Assembly (NCBI GenBank): GCA_029168955.1
Contig: JAPDOI010000021.1
Location: 61,001-125,000 of the forward strand
Origin: Aplectana chamaeleonis
Lineage: Eukaryota; Nematoda; Chromadorea; Rhabditida; Cosmocercidae
Direction: 5' to 3'
Length of the DNA: 64,000 nucleotides
The translations under genes were made by a program, and so were the position numbers. Below are positions 11,685-22,880 of this stretch, piece after piece. The notes under the pieces are model-generated. The model was given only the letters and a program-made list of their open reading frames with translations. It searched no databases and had not been told where the DNA came from. Within the stretch, counting starts at the first letter, position 1. Each line of letters opens with the position of its first letter.

Positions 11685-13744
11685 CGGCCGAGCAGGTTGA
11701 CCTTATTCTTCTTCTTCGACGTCTTGTCTCCTTGTTCGATGACGTGTGATGTTTTCTTGATCGATAGTGCAAGAGCAGTGGAAACCGTGTTGATATGGTG
11801 GATATCCGTTGACGAAGCCAACTCGTGAGTTTGAGTTGGGTCGTTTTCTGATGTGGAGACTGTTCGGCACGAAGGGAACGTGTGAGTTTGGATTTCCTCG
11901 CCGGTGGAGGTGGACGTAAGGCTTGAATGGGTGAGGAACGTGCGAGTTGGGTTTTGCTCGCCGTTGGAGGTAGGGAAAGGGTTTGGGTGGGAGAGGAGTG
12001 TTTGAGCTGGAGGTCGCTTGTCGTTGGAAGTGGCGAAGGGTGTTTCGATTGGGGAGGAACGTGCGAGTTGGGGTTCGCTCGCTGTTGGAGGTGGGTGAGG
12101 TGCAGGGGAGGTGAATAGGCGTGAGATGTCCAACGCTGTTGGGGCTCCGACCTCCTCAGAACTTGTTTTGCGTTGAATCTGTTCATGACCGTGGACTGTG
12201 TCCAGTTGAAGACGAGGCTGAATCACTGTTGCTTTTGCATGACTGTTGACTGTCTTATTTCCATAATTAAGATTTCCCTTTTTGTTCAAGCGAGGGCGCA
12301 GGTTATAACGTGCCTCCTGTGGTCCTTTATTTTCGTTATTGCAAGTTTCTTTTGGAAAGTTTCTTTCGGTGGTATTCGTGTTCAAGTCTCCTAGTTCCAA
12401 CGGAATTAGTAGATTCACTGGACGGCGGATGGTGCGACCACTGGGTATTTTCAGTTCGACTTCGCGTATCATTCCATTGTGTGAATGAAATACTTTGGTG
12501 ATCCTTCCTAATTTCCAGGAATTGCGGGGCATCACTGCTTCGGATACTAGCACTACTATACCTTCAGTAGGAAATTTGTTGGTACCGCGTTTATTCTTAA
12601 CATCAAGTTTGTGTTTCTCTCTTAGACTGGTCAAATAGTCTTTGTGCCAAATATTCCAGAAGCGTTCCGTGAGTTAATGACTTGTCTTGAGAGCGTCTTC
12701 TGCTTGTTTTCGATTTCTTATCACAGCAACTTCGTTTGGTGGGTAGTAATCTGAGTCACGTGCAGCTTCATCGGAACTGATATTCTCGAATGGATACGTG
12801 ATGATTATGTCACGTTGCATGAAGTCTATTGGGCGTAGAACAGGCGTGTCTTCCCATTTTTCTTCCTGATATGTGAGCGGCCTGCTGTTGAGACTTCCCT
12901 CAATTTCCACCAAGAGTGTTTCCAAAGCTTCTTGTGTCGGCACGGTGCGGTGTATGGTCTTGTAAAGGCTGTGTTTGATTGACTTGATCAGTCTTTCATA
13001 AAGAGCTCCCTGCCACGGAGCGTAGGGCGTGATTGTTTTCCAAGTAATGCCTTTCGTGGCCATTGCTTGCTTTAGCGAAATGTCGTGAATCACATGAGAA
13101 ACTGCGTCTTGAAGGATTTGGTTTCCTAACATGAAGTTCGGTGCATTATCTGACGTTATGCTGGATGGTATCCCTCTTCTAGCAAAAAATCGACGAAGTT
13201 CGTGTAGAAGATGACACGTCGTCATGTCCTGGACCAGTTCTATGTGAATGAGTCTTGTTGTTGCGCAGGTGATGATGATGCCGTAGACCTTCGTTGTTTC
13301 CTCATTTCGTTTTGCTGATAGAGGTCCGAAGTAGTCTATCCCGACATGTTCAAATGGATTCGATCTTCGCACTCGTCGGCTTGGAAGGTCGTCCATTTCT
13401 GGGTATTTGTAAGGAAGATTGTTCATTCTTTGGCACGGCACGCATGGTGCGATGAGGTTACGAACCATCTGTCTTAGTTTTGGGATCCAAAACCGTTCTC
13501 TTACACGTGACATTGTTTGCCTGGTTCCGCAGTGCAATGCAGAATGTGCGTATTTCACAATCATCTGTGCCAGGTGTGACTTGGATGCGATCAGGAATGG
13601 ATGCTTAGCATTGATTGGAAGACTGGCATTTCCCAGACGGCTTTGACACCGAAGAAGTCCTTTTTTATCTTCCTTGAGCTTCAGTTGTTTGAGTGAAGTC
13701 TGTCTTGCTGTTGAAAGGTAGATCTTTTGAAACCGCCGATGCAC
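11591..13744 (-). pseudogene. BEL/Pao pol C-terminal part: integrase plus DUF5641
   Basis: Integrase inserts retroelement cDNA into chromosomes. The first frame (13744-12674) shows an H2C2-like zinc motif region (HxxxHCGT..., CVPCQR), then the DDE core: GIDYFGPL, SDNAPNF and the BEL-typical LYERLIKSIKHSL carrying the catalytic Glu. The second frame (12634-11591) begins with the DUF5641-type strand region (WKLGRITKVF, RPVNLLIPLEL) found at the C-terminus of BEL/Pao polyproteins, then a long Pro/Ser/Thr-rich tail. The two frames are one reading frame split by a single TAA (12674-12676). The upstream boundary is fused to the PBS with no start of its own. Apart from that stop, the catalytic region looks well preserved. 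Confidence 0.88.
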
Positions 13745-13747
13745 CAG

Positions 13748-13901
13748 TGTAGTAGCTGGGTGCTGCTGCGAACACGTTTGATCAAGTAAGGTTCATTTCT
13801 AACAGACAGTCTTATTTATACTCGACTTTATCCTTTATCATTATACTCTGATCTGGATCACTTCTTCCTTTCGCTGTTGATAGTGCGGTTGAGGCACTAT
13901 A
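13748..13901 (-). repeat. BEL/Pao 5' LTR with adjacent tRNA-Gly PBS
   Basis: The upstream LTR in minus-strand sense. One base separates it from the 12-base PBS at 13735-13746. Confidence 0.8.
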
Positions 13902-13926
13902 CTCCACTCATTGGCCTTTAGGGGGG

Positions 13927-14367
13927 GAAGGTACGGTAAAATCTCGCCAGCATGCAGTGGTTAGTTAATATACTATGAACAAGTCGTATTATGCGACTAT
14001 AATTGATGGAAAGTTCTAGGAATCGAAGAGGATAGTGGAGGGTTCGCGTAGCCCTGTAACGAAGCGAGGGGTGATCTGCAGGAGCAAGAAGGGCTCACCA
14101 GCAGTGCGTTTCCGCGCCGCGACCGCTCGCGCCAAGCGGGACTCCCTCTCTACCTCCTACTCCCTGGCCGCGGCTGACGAGCCTCGTGAGATTGAGCCCG
14201 CCCCCGAGCGCGAGAAGCGCATTTCGTGTGTGAGGCGCAGGACATCGAGCGTCAGTTGTGTCGTGGCAGCCGCAGCCGACGCAGGCAAGCATTTTCTATG
14301 ACGTCTCCCACCGAAGAACGACCAATCTGACGCACACGTCGAACGATCAATGCAAACTCGCGCTGTG
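13927..14367 (+). repeat. Right arm of 440-bp inverted repeat
   Basis: Inverted near-copy of 9165-9608, with the same 88-89-codon frame (14035-14301). The arms enclose 4.3 kb. No target duplication was found outside the arms. Confidence 0.8.
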
Positions 14368-14379
14368 AGGAATTTGACT

Positions 14380-14785
14380 CTGGTAACCTATGGAGCGTCT
14401 GCCAAATCCATTTTCCAATATCACTACATTTAAAGATCACGTTGTCTGCATGTACCAACAGCAGCCAAATCAATTCAACAATTTCACCACATTTAAAAAA
14501 AAATCAGTTCAAGAGCCAAATTTAACGTAACAATTTCTGAAAGTCGGGCTCCGCAGAAAAGGTCAAGGATTTGGCATTGCTCTAAAATGTCGTGAAATTG
14601 TTCCATTAGATTTATCTATCAAACTGATTTCCTAAATGTAGTGAAATTGTTGAATCGATTTGGCTGTTGTTGGTATATGCAGATAACATAATGATTAAAT
14701 GTAGTGAAATTGTTGCAAGCGGATTTGACAGGAGCTCTATGAATTATCACAGTCAAATCACGTGTCAGAAGGTCCTCTGGCGGAA
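14380..14785. mobile_element. Foldback element with subterminal 19-bp iterations
   Basis: Left part (14385-14530) and right part (14545-14785) are inverted relatives. Both carry the iterated phrase 'aatgtagtgaaattgttg' or its complement. A clearer copy is at 48843-49643. No coding capacity. Confidence 0.65.
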
Positions 14786-15282
14786 CGAATGAAGACAAAA
14801 AGAAAAAAAAATAATCCTCAGCCAACAATGCTGAACGAAACGTGGCCTTATGGGCTAGAAATAAGGTTTTCGAATGGTATTCTGCCTTTTCAGTGTAGCT
14901 CCCACTAAGATACCAGACCTTCCCTCACCGTTAAGATAAAAATCATGAAAACGAAATCTAACGCAATTTATTAGCTACTAACGCTATGTCTCCGTGTCCT
15001 CAACGCTTTCACGGTTCACATTGTATGGAAACGTTTTTGCTGCTAGAATTATTTTTGTTCTCATTTAAAGGCAGTGTTCACGATAAATCTCGTTCTCGAG
15101 GTCTCGGTATGAAACATTAAGTTGGCAGGTGCTGTAGAGGATAGGGTCGAAGAAAGCAAAGCAAACTGGCCAGAAATAAATACAAACGGCTTTAAAAGCT
15201 CTCCCTGTGCGCCTACCTATCCCGGTCCGCCTCCCAATCGGACGAGCTTGTGGCGCCGCACACGTTTCGATGACGCTCGCTT
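14786..15282. other. Non-coding; orphan TTAA/AGGCAG terminus at 15065
   Basis: Contains TTAAAGGCAGTGTTCAC at 15065, resembling TTAA-family termini, without a recognised partner end. Part of it (14940-15060) also occurs inverted near 49120-49260. No gene seen. Confidence 0.4.
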
Positions 15283-16095
15283 CATGATGTCCTGCACGCT
15301 CCTACTGAGGTCCTGCACACGTTCTATGATGTCCTGCACACCCCTACTAGGGTCCTGCACACGTTCCATGATGTCCTGCACACTTTTACTAAGGTCCCGC
15401 ACTCATTCCGTGATGTCCTGCACACCCCTAGTGGGGTCTTGCACACGTTCTGTGATGTCCTGCACACTTTTACTAAGGTCCTGCACACATTCCATGATGT
15501 CCTGCACACCCCTAGTAGGGTCCTGCACACGTTCTATGATGTCCTGCACACTTTTACTAAGGTCCTACACACATTCCATGACGTCCTGCTCATTCCTACT
15601 GGGGTCCTGCTCACGCTTCATGATGTCCTGCACACTCCTACTGATGTCCTGCACTCATTCCATGAAGTCCTGCTCGTCCCTGCTGGGGTCCTGCACACGT
15701 TTTATGATGTCCAGCACACTCCTACTAGGGTCCTGCACAAGTTCCATGTCCTGCACACTTTTACTAAGGTCCTGCACACATTCCATGATGTCCTGCACAC
15801 CCCTAGTGGGGTCCGGCACACGTTCTATGATGTCCTGCACACTTTTACTAAGGTCCTACACACATTCCATGACGTCCTGCTCATCCCTGCTGGGGTCCTG
15901 CACACGTTTTATGATGTCCAGCACACCACTACTAGGGTCCTGCACAAGTTCCATGTCCTGCACACTTTTACTAAGGTCCTGCACACATTCCATGATGTCC
16001 TGCACACCCCTAGTGGGGTCCTGCACACGTTCTATGATGTCCTGCACACTTTTACTAAGATCCTACACACATTCCATGACGTCCTGCTCATCCCT
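15283..16095 (-). repeat. 42-bp minisatellite block A1
   Basis: Tandem 42-bp units, each made of two 21-bp halves that start with GTGCAGGAC on the minus strand. 42 is a multiple of 3, so long frames stay open on both strands. On the minus strand the frame reads heptads such as VQDIMECVQDLSKS, and at the low-coordinate end it leaves the array into a basic tail (KRASSKRVRRHK) before a stop near 15217. Occasional stops (e.g. a TAG near the S1 edge) break the frame. Protein coding is unproven. Confidence 0.9.
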
Positions 16096-16640
16096 ACCTC
16101 TGAGAAAATTTGCATAGCTATAGCACATGTGGGCTATTACGATGCCACATGTGGGCTATTTCGATGCCACATGCGGGTTGTTCCGATGGTTCCCACCACG
16201 GTCTCCGAGCTCGGGACCACCCCCCCCCCAAGCCGTGGGGACCATCTGCCAAAAATTATTCTTCGGCTTCCAAGTGAAGTCACCTTCCAGGATCGGCCTC
16301 GAAATGCCGAGTGAGCATTCGGTGAGATGGAGCGCCTTTTATACCCTTCGGTTTGTTTACCCTGAGCATGATACTGATACCAGAAAAAACTCAATTCTCA
16401 ACAAGTTCAAGATTGCAGTACCACAACGATGCCACAGCGATGCCATTGCGATTGTATTTCGCGCAACGCGTGATTTTCTATGCCATAGCGATACTATTCT
16501 GCGAAAGAGCTGCATTTCGATGCCATAGGAATGCTATTTCGCGAAGGAGCTGCATTTCAGTGCCATAGCGATGCTATATCGCGCAAAAGCTGCATTTCAG
16601 TGCCATAGCTATGCAATAGCAATGCAAAAATTCTCAGAGA
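16096..16640. repeat. Inter-array spacer S1
   Basis: This 545-bp non-minisatellite segment is repeated at 19796-20330. It contains three 22-bp units (cacatgtgggctattacgat type, 16125-16190), a poly-C run, and a 40-bp tandem repeat (about 16480-16620, 'agctgcatttc..atgccatag'). It carries a TATA box, an ATGCAAAT octamer and a TTTTCTCAG acceptor-like site, all facing block A1 on the minus strand. Confidence 0.8.
16335..16346 (-). promoter_or_regulatory. TATA box in spacer S1
   Basis: The minus strand reads GGGTATAAAAGG, a textbook TATA box, 240 bp upstream of block A1 in its GTGCAGGAC orientation. The same element is kept in spacer S2. It is a sequence match only; no transcription data. Confidence 0.45.
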
Positions 16641-16644
16641 CTGG

Positions 16645-19600
16645 GGTCCTGCACAGGTCCCATGATGTCCTGCACTCTCCTACTGAGGTCCTGCACACAT
16701 TCTACGACGTCCTGCACACCCCAACTGGGGTCCTGCACAGGTCCCATGGTATCCTGCACACTCCTACTGAGGTCCTGCACACATTCTACGACGTCCTGCA
16801 CACCCCTACTGAGGCTCTGCACAGGTTCCATGGTTTCCTGCACACTCCTACTAAGGTCCTGCACACACTCTACGACGTCCTGCACACCCCTACTGGGGTC
16901 CTGCACTGGTCCCATGATGTCCTGCACACTCCTACTAAGGTCCTACACACATTCCATTACGTCCTGCACATTCCCACTGATGTCCTGCACACACTCCATA
17001 ACGTCCTGCACACTAATATTGAGGTCCAGCACACTCTTGTTGAGGTCCTGCACACATTCCATGATGTCCTGCACTCTCCTGTTGAGGTCCTGCACGCATT
17101 CCATGACGTCCTGCGCATCGCTGCTGGGTCCCTGACAGGTCCCCTTATGTCCCGCGCACTCCCACCGGGGTCCTGCTCACATTCCATCACGTTCTGAACA
17201 CTCCTACTGTGGTCCTGCACACATTCCATTACGTCCTGCACATTCCTACTGATGTCTTGCACACACTCCATAACGTCCTGCACACTATTATTGAGGTCCA
17301 GCATACTCCTGTTGGGGTCCTGCACACATTCCATGATGTCCTGCACACTCCTGTTTAGGTCCTGCACGCACTCCATTACGTCCTGCGCATCGCCGCTGGG
17401 TTCCTGACACGTCCCTTTATGTTCTGCGTACTCCCACCGGGGTCCTGCTCACATTCCATTACGTTCTGAACACTCCTACCGGGGTCTTACACACATTCCA
17501 TCACGTTCTGAACATTACTACTGGGGTCCTGTACACATTTCATTACGTCCTGCGCATTCCTACTGATGTCCTGCACACACTCCATAACGTCCTGCACACT
17601 AATATTGAGGTCCAGCATACTCCTGTTGAGGTCCTGCACACATTCCATGATGTCCTGCACACTCCTGTTTAGGTCCTGCACGCACTCCATTACGTCCTGC
17701 GCATCGCTGCTGGGCTCCTGACACGTCCCCTTATTTCCTGCTTACTCCCATCGGGTTCCTGCTCACATTCCATTACGTTCTGAACACTCCTAGTGGGGTC
17801 CTGCACACATTCCATTACGTCCTGCTCATTCCTACTGGGGTCCTGCACGCATTTTATTACAGTCTGCGTGTTCCTTCTGGGGTCCTGCGCACACTCAACA
17901 ATGTCCTGCACACGAATACTGAGGTCCTGCACTTATTCCATGACGTCCTGCGCACCCCTGCTGGGTTCCTGCCCACGTCCGCTGATGTCCTGCTCATTCC
18001 TACCGGGGTCCTGCACACACACATTCCATTACGTTCTGCACATTCCTACCATGGTCCTGCACACATTCCATCACGTCCTGCACCATAGTACTGGGGTCCT
18101 GCACACATTGCATGACGTCCTGCGCTTTATACCCTGCAGGGTTCCTGCACACATTCCATGACGATCTGCACACTCCTGTTTAGGACCTGAACACACTCCA
18201 TCACGTCCTGCACATCGCCGCTGGGTTCCTGACACGTCCCCTTATGTTCTGCGTTCTCCCACCGGGGTCCTGCTCACATTCCATTACGTTCTGAACACTC
18301 CTACCGGGGTCTTACACACATTCCATCACGTTCTGAACATTACTACTGGGGTCCTGTACACATTTCATTACGTTCTGCGCATTCCTACTGATGTCCTGCA
18401 CACACTCCATAACGTCCTGCACACTAATATTGAGGTCCAGCATACTCCTGTCGAGGTCCTGCACACATTCCATGATGTCCTGCACACTCCTGTTCAGGTC
18501 CTGCACGCACTCCATTACGTCCTGCGCATCGCTGCTGGGCTCCTGACACGTCCCCTTATTTCCTGCTTACTCCCACCGGGGTCCTGCTCACATTCCATTA
18601 CGTTCTGAACACTCCTACCGGGGTCTTACACACATTCCATCACGTTCTGAACATTACTACTGGGGTCCTGTACACATTTCATTACGTCCTGCGCATTCCT
18701 ACTGATGTCCTGCACACACTCCATAACGTCCTGCACACTAATATTGAGGTCCAGCATACTCCTGTTGAGGTCCTGCACACATTCCATGATGTCCTGCACA
18801 CTCCTGTTTAGGTCCTGCACGCACTCCATTACGTCCTGCGCATCGCTGCTGGGCTCCTGACACGTCCCCTTATTTCCTGCTTACTCCCATCGGGTTCCTG
18901 CTCACATTCCATTACGTTCTGAACACTCCTAGTGGGGTCCTGCACACATTCCATTACGTCCTGCTCATTCCTACTGGGGTCCTGCACGCATTTTATTACA
19001 GTCTGCGTGTTCCTTCTGGGGTCCTGCGCACACTCAACAATGTCCTGCACACGAATACTGAGGTCCTGCACTTATTCCATGACGTCCTGCGCACCCCTGC
19101 TGGGTTCCTGCCCACGTCCGCTGATGTCCTGCTCATTCCTACCGGGGTCCTGCACACACACATTCCATTACGTTCTGCACATTCCTACCATGGTCCTGCA
19201 CACATTCCATCACGTCCTGCACCATAGTACTGGGGTCCTGCACACATTGCATGACGTCCCGCGCACCCCTGCAGGGTTCCTGCACACATTCCATGACGAT
19301 CTGCACACTCCTGTTTAGGACCTGAACACACTCCATCACGTCCTGCACATCGCCGCTGGGTTCCTGACACGTCCCCTTATGTTCTGCGTTCTCCCACCGG
19401 GGTCCTGCTCACATTCCATTACGTTCTGAACACTCCTACCGGGGTCTTACACACATTCCATCACGTTCTGAACATTACTACTGGGGTCCTGTACACATTT
19501 CATTACGTCCTGCGCATTCCTACTGATGTCCTGCACACACTCCATAACGTCCTGCACACTAATATTGAGGTCCAGCATACTCCTGTCGAGGTCCTGCACA

Positions 19601-19795
19601 CATTCCATGATGTCCTGCACACTCCTGTTCAGGTCCTGCACGCACTCCATTACGTCCTGCGCATCGCTGCTGGGCTCCTGACACGTCCCCTTATTTCCTG
19701 CTTACTCCCATCGGGTTCCTGCTCACATTCCATTACGTTCTGAACACTCCTAGTGGGGTCCTGCACACATTCCATTACGTCCTGCTCATTCCTAC
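16645..19795 (-). repeat. 42-bp minisatellite block A2 with higher-order repeats
   Basis: A 3.15-kb array of the same 42-bp unit. It has a higher-order period of about 1.14 kb (about 27 units): stretches at 17490-18120 recur almost unchanged at 18629-19257, and 18190-18540 recurs at about 19325-19680. Minus-strand heptad frames (MECVQDLNRSVQDIMEC type) are open for 60-140 codons between stops. Confidence 0.9.
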
Positions 19796-20330
19796 CTCCG
19801 AGAAAATTTGCATAGCTATAGCACATGTGGGCTATTACGATGCCACATGTGGGCTATTTCGATGCCACATGCGGGTTGTTCCGATGGTTCCCACCACGGT
19901 CTCCGTGCTCGGTACCACCCCCCCCAAGCCGTGTGGACCATCTGCCAAAAATTATTCTTCGGCTTCCAAGTGAAGTCACCTTCCAGGATCGGCCTCGAAA
20001 TGCTGAGTGAGCATTCGGTGAGATGGAGCGCCTTTTATACCCTTCGGTTTGTTTACTCTGAGCATGATACTGATACCAGAAAAAACTCAATTCTCAACAA
20101 GTTCAAGATTGCAGTACCATAGCGATGCTACAGCGATTTTGTTTCGCGCAAGGCGTGATTTTCTATGCCATAGCGATACTATTCCGCGAAAGTGCTGCAT
20201 TTCGATGCCATAGGAATGCTATTCCGCGAAGGAGCTGCATTTCAGTGCCATAGCGATGCTATATCGCGCAAAAGCTGCATTTCAGTGCCATAGCTATGCA
20301 ATTGCCATGCAAAAACTCTCAGAGACTGGG
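19796..20330. repeat. Inter-array spacer S2
   Basis: Near copy of S1. It keeps the 22-bp triplet, the TATA box and the 40-bp repeats. The acceptor-like TTTTCTCAG is changed to TTTTCTCGG. Confidence 0.8.
20031..20042 (-). promoter_or_regulatory. TATA box in spacer S2
   Basis: The minus strand reads GGGTATAAAAGG, 236 bp upstream of block A2 in its GTGCAGGAC orientation, as in S1. Confidence 0.45.
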
Positions 20331-21236
20331 GTCCTGCACAGGTCCCATGATGTCCTGCACTCTCCTACTGAGGTCCTGCCCACATTCTACGACGTCCTGC
20401 ACACCCCAACTGGGGTCCTGTACAGGTCCCATGGTGTCCTGCACACTCCTACTAAGGTCCTGCACACATTCTACGACGTCCTGCACACCCCTACTGGGGT
20501 CCTGCACTGGTCCCATGATGTCCTGCACACACTCCATAACGTCCTGCACACTAATATTGAGGTCCAGCATACTCCTGTTGAGGTTCTGCACACATTCCAT
20601 TGCGTTCTGCACACTAGTTGAGGTCCCGCACACATTTCATTACATCCTGCACATTCCTACTGGGGTCCTGCACGCATTTTATTACAGTCTGCGTGTTCCT
20701 TCTGGGGTCCTGCGCACACTCCACAATGTCCTGCACACGAATACTGAGGTCCTGCACTTATTCCATGACGTCCTGCGCACCCCTGCTGGGTTCCTGCCCA
20801 CGTCCGCTGATGTCCTGCTCATTCCTACCGGGGTCCTGCACACACACATTCCATTACGTTCTGCACCATAGTACTGGGGTCCTGCACACATTGCATGACG
20901 TCCCGCGCACCCCTGCAGGGTTCCTGCACACATTCCATGACGATCTGCACACTCCTGTTTAGGACCTGAACACACTCCATCACGTCCTGCACACTCCTGC
21001 TGAGGTCCTCAACACATTCCAATACGTTCTGCACATTCCTACCATGGTCCTGCACACATTCCATGATGCCCTGCACACATTCCATGATGTCCTGCAGAGT
21101 CCTGCTGAGGTGCTGTACACATTCCATTACGTTCTGCACATTCCTACTGATGTCCTGCACACACTCCATAACGTCCTGCACACTAATATTGAGGTCCAGC
21201 ACACTCTTGTTGAGGTCCTGCACACATTCCATGATG
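20331..21236 (-). repeat. 42-bp minisatellite block A3
   Basis: Third block of the array, sharing sub-blocks with A2 (20640-20970 matches 17820-18170). It ends abruptly at 21236 in unrelated sequence. Confidence 0.9.
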
Positions 21237-21945
21237 TTATGGCAACCGAGAGTGCTTTACCCTGGTCCAAAACGCTATCAGTCTGCGCAAAGTTTGGAAA
21301 ATGGGCCTTTCCCCAAACTTTGCTCAGGGGGTTCTTTTGGGCGCTGAACACAATTATGAAGTCCGCGCTTTGGAAGCTTTTTGGAAGAAAGCAGTTTTTG
21401 GAAGAAAGTTTGGAAGCAGTGCACGCTTTGGAAGGTACAATAGGTACGAAAATTTGGCGAAAAACGCCTATAACATTTTTCAGAGTGGGTTTAGGCAGCT
21501 GCGGAGATCACAATCGGATTCTTCGTCAAAAACTGTTCTAGAGAAGTGCATTCCATCCGGAATGGCCTCGCTGACTAATACATAGTACTTCCCTTGTAAG
21601 AGATTTGTAAGGTCCATCCTTTTACTGAATCAGATTTGAGCGAGTGATTATTTTTAATACTTTTTGAGGAGCGCCGGTGAATACGCCGCAAAGATTAGCT
21701 GGTTAACGAAAGCTGAAGAAATTTTCTACAAAAATGCGTGAGCGCAGCTTTCTAACGTTCTAACACACTCCATCATACAAAGCTATGCTTGCACGGTTGA
21801 GTCCGGGCGGAGCACGCAGCGGAGCGGTCGGTCATGGCAAAATATAACAGTGATGAAGAGATTTTGATATGACAAGCCCAATAAGCCCTTCTTCGACCGG
21901 CTCAAAATGAGGGAGCTAGGCTATGTGCATAGGACACTGAGTTTT
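21237..21945. other. No gene recognised
   Basis: Contains short 'ttggaag' iterations (about 21360-21440) and, at 21540-21600, the repeat end shared with 7655-7715. No supportable gene. Confidence 0.35.
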
Positions 21946-22144
21946 TTATCGTTCAGATAGTGATGGTGATAATGTTTGGAATGCTAAGGTTTTCGGTGAA
22001 ATAGGAAGTGGGTCAAGTTTAATAAAGAGACGTTCTGAAACGATGTTCCTCTCTGATTTTGAAATGCTGTCCATCTCCACGTGAAGAAAGACATTCATTA
22101 GGTGAGATTTGAAGCGCCAGCTCTCGTCCTTTTGAACCTTTTTT
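21946..22144 (-). CDS. Possible terminal exon, unknown function
   Basis: A minus-strand frame opens after an acceptor-like CATTACAG (ending 22145) and stays open for about 65 residues to a stop at 21946. The composition is protein-like, with mixed charged and hydrophobic residues (FKSHLMNVFLHVEMDSI, RLFIKLDPLPI), and lies outside known repeats. No domain is recognised and no upstream exon was identified. It could be chance. Confidence 0.25.
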
Positions 22145-22494
22145 CTGTAATGTGAGTTGATCAAGTTGAAGTACCAAAAGTTCAACATTTACGACATCCT
22201 GAACATTTGTTTATCGTAGTTTTTTACCAGAACTAGTATTTCCGCATGCTTCAGACAAATTACTGGCCATCAGGTGGTCTTTTGGTGTTGTTGGGTGATT
22301 TGTGTCAAAGCTCGATACTAGCAACTGCTCTCTCATATACTAGATGTTTACGTGGGGTCGGCAGGCATCTCAATACTTTGTCCGATCAACTCGAGTTTTC
22401 ACAATGCTCTACTTTTCAATTCATGCAATAGCCCTTTCGTTTTGCGCAAAAGAGAAACGGTTCAGTTTCCTGAAGCATGAGCTACTCAGACAAT

Positions 22495-22880
22495 GGGTGC
22501 GGACTGACCGCTGGCAATCAAGGCCTCTCCGGGCGGTACGCCGGCAAGTTGCGGGCGGATCGCTGCTCATCGTGGCCTTGGCGGGCGGATCGCTGGCTAT
22601 CAAAGCCTTTGCGGGCGGATCGCTGCGTTTTGGCGGGCGGATAGCGGCGCCTGGGAAACTTGATCACGCTAGCGGGCGGATCGCCGGCAAGCTCTAAAGC
22701 GGCGATCCGCCCGCAACCTGCCAGCGATCCGCCCGCAACCTGCCAGCGATCCGCCCGCAAGGGCTTTGATAGCCAGCGATCCGCCCGCTGAGCTACGAGA
22801 TGCAGCGATCCGCCCGCAACTTGCCGGCGATCCGCCCGCCAGTGCTTTGATAGCCAGCGATCCGCCCGCTCAAATTGTAC
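22495..22880. repeat. GCGGGCGGATCGCTG array arranged as a palindrome
   Basis: At 22540-22690 the motif GCGGGCGGATCGC recurs in plus orientation; at 22695-22870 it recurs as GCGATCCGCCCGC. The interspersed phrase 'tggctatcaaagcc' also appears in both orientations. The same motif forms a uniform 22-bp array at 34406-34700. Confidence 0.8.

Larger units (their letters stand above)
11527..13901 (-). mobile_element. BEL/Pao LTR retrotransposon, internally deleted
   Basis: Short LTRs of about 155-158 bp (11527-11684 and 13748-13901) are direct repeats beginning TGTAGTAGCTGG on the plus strand. The element reads on the minus strand. Immediately inside the upstream LTR is a primer-binding site matching a tRNA-Gly 3' end for 12 bases (TGGTGCATCGGC, complement of 13735-13746). 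The sequence then passes directly into integrase coding. Gag, protease, RT and RNase H are missing, apparently removed by one deletion starting at the PBS. CTCCA occurs on both flanks (11522-11526, 13902-13906) as a possible 5-bp target duplication; part of that match also occurs inside the element, so it is not certain. Confidence 0.85.

Noticed and set aside
11591..12186. Second Pro/Ser-rich minus-strand ORF inside the BEL region
   Set aside because: Shadow frame of the pol C-terminal tail, which carries the recognisable DUF5641 frame.
15122..16117. 331-codon plus-strand ORF (MMSCTLLLRSCTHS repeats)
   Set aside because: Antisense frame of block A1, open only because of the 42-bp period; no start context or unique domain.
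15283..21236. CRISPR-like array
   Set aside because: Units are contiguous 42-mers without unique spacers, and the context is eukaryotic.
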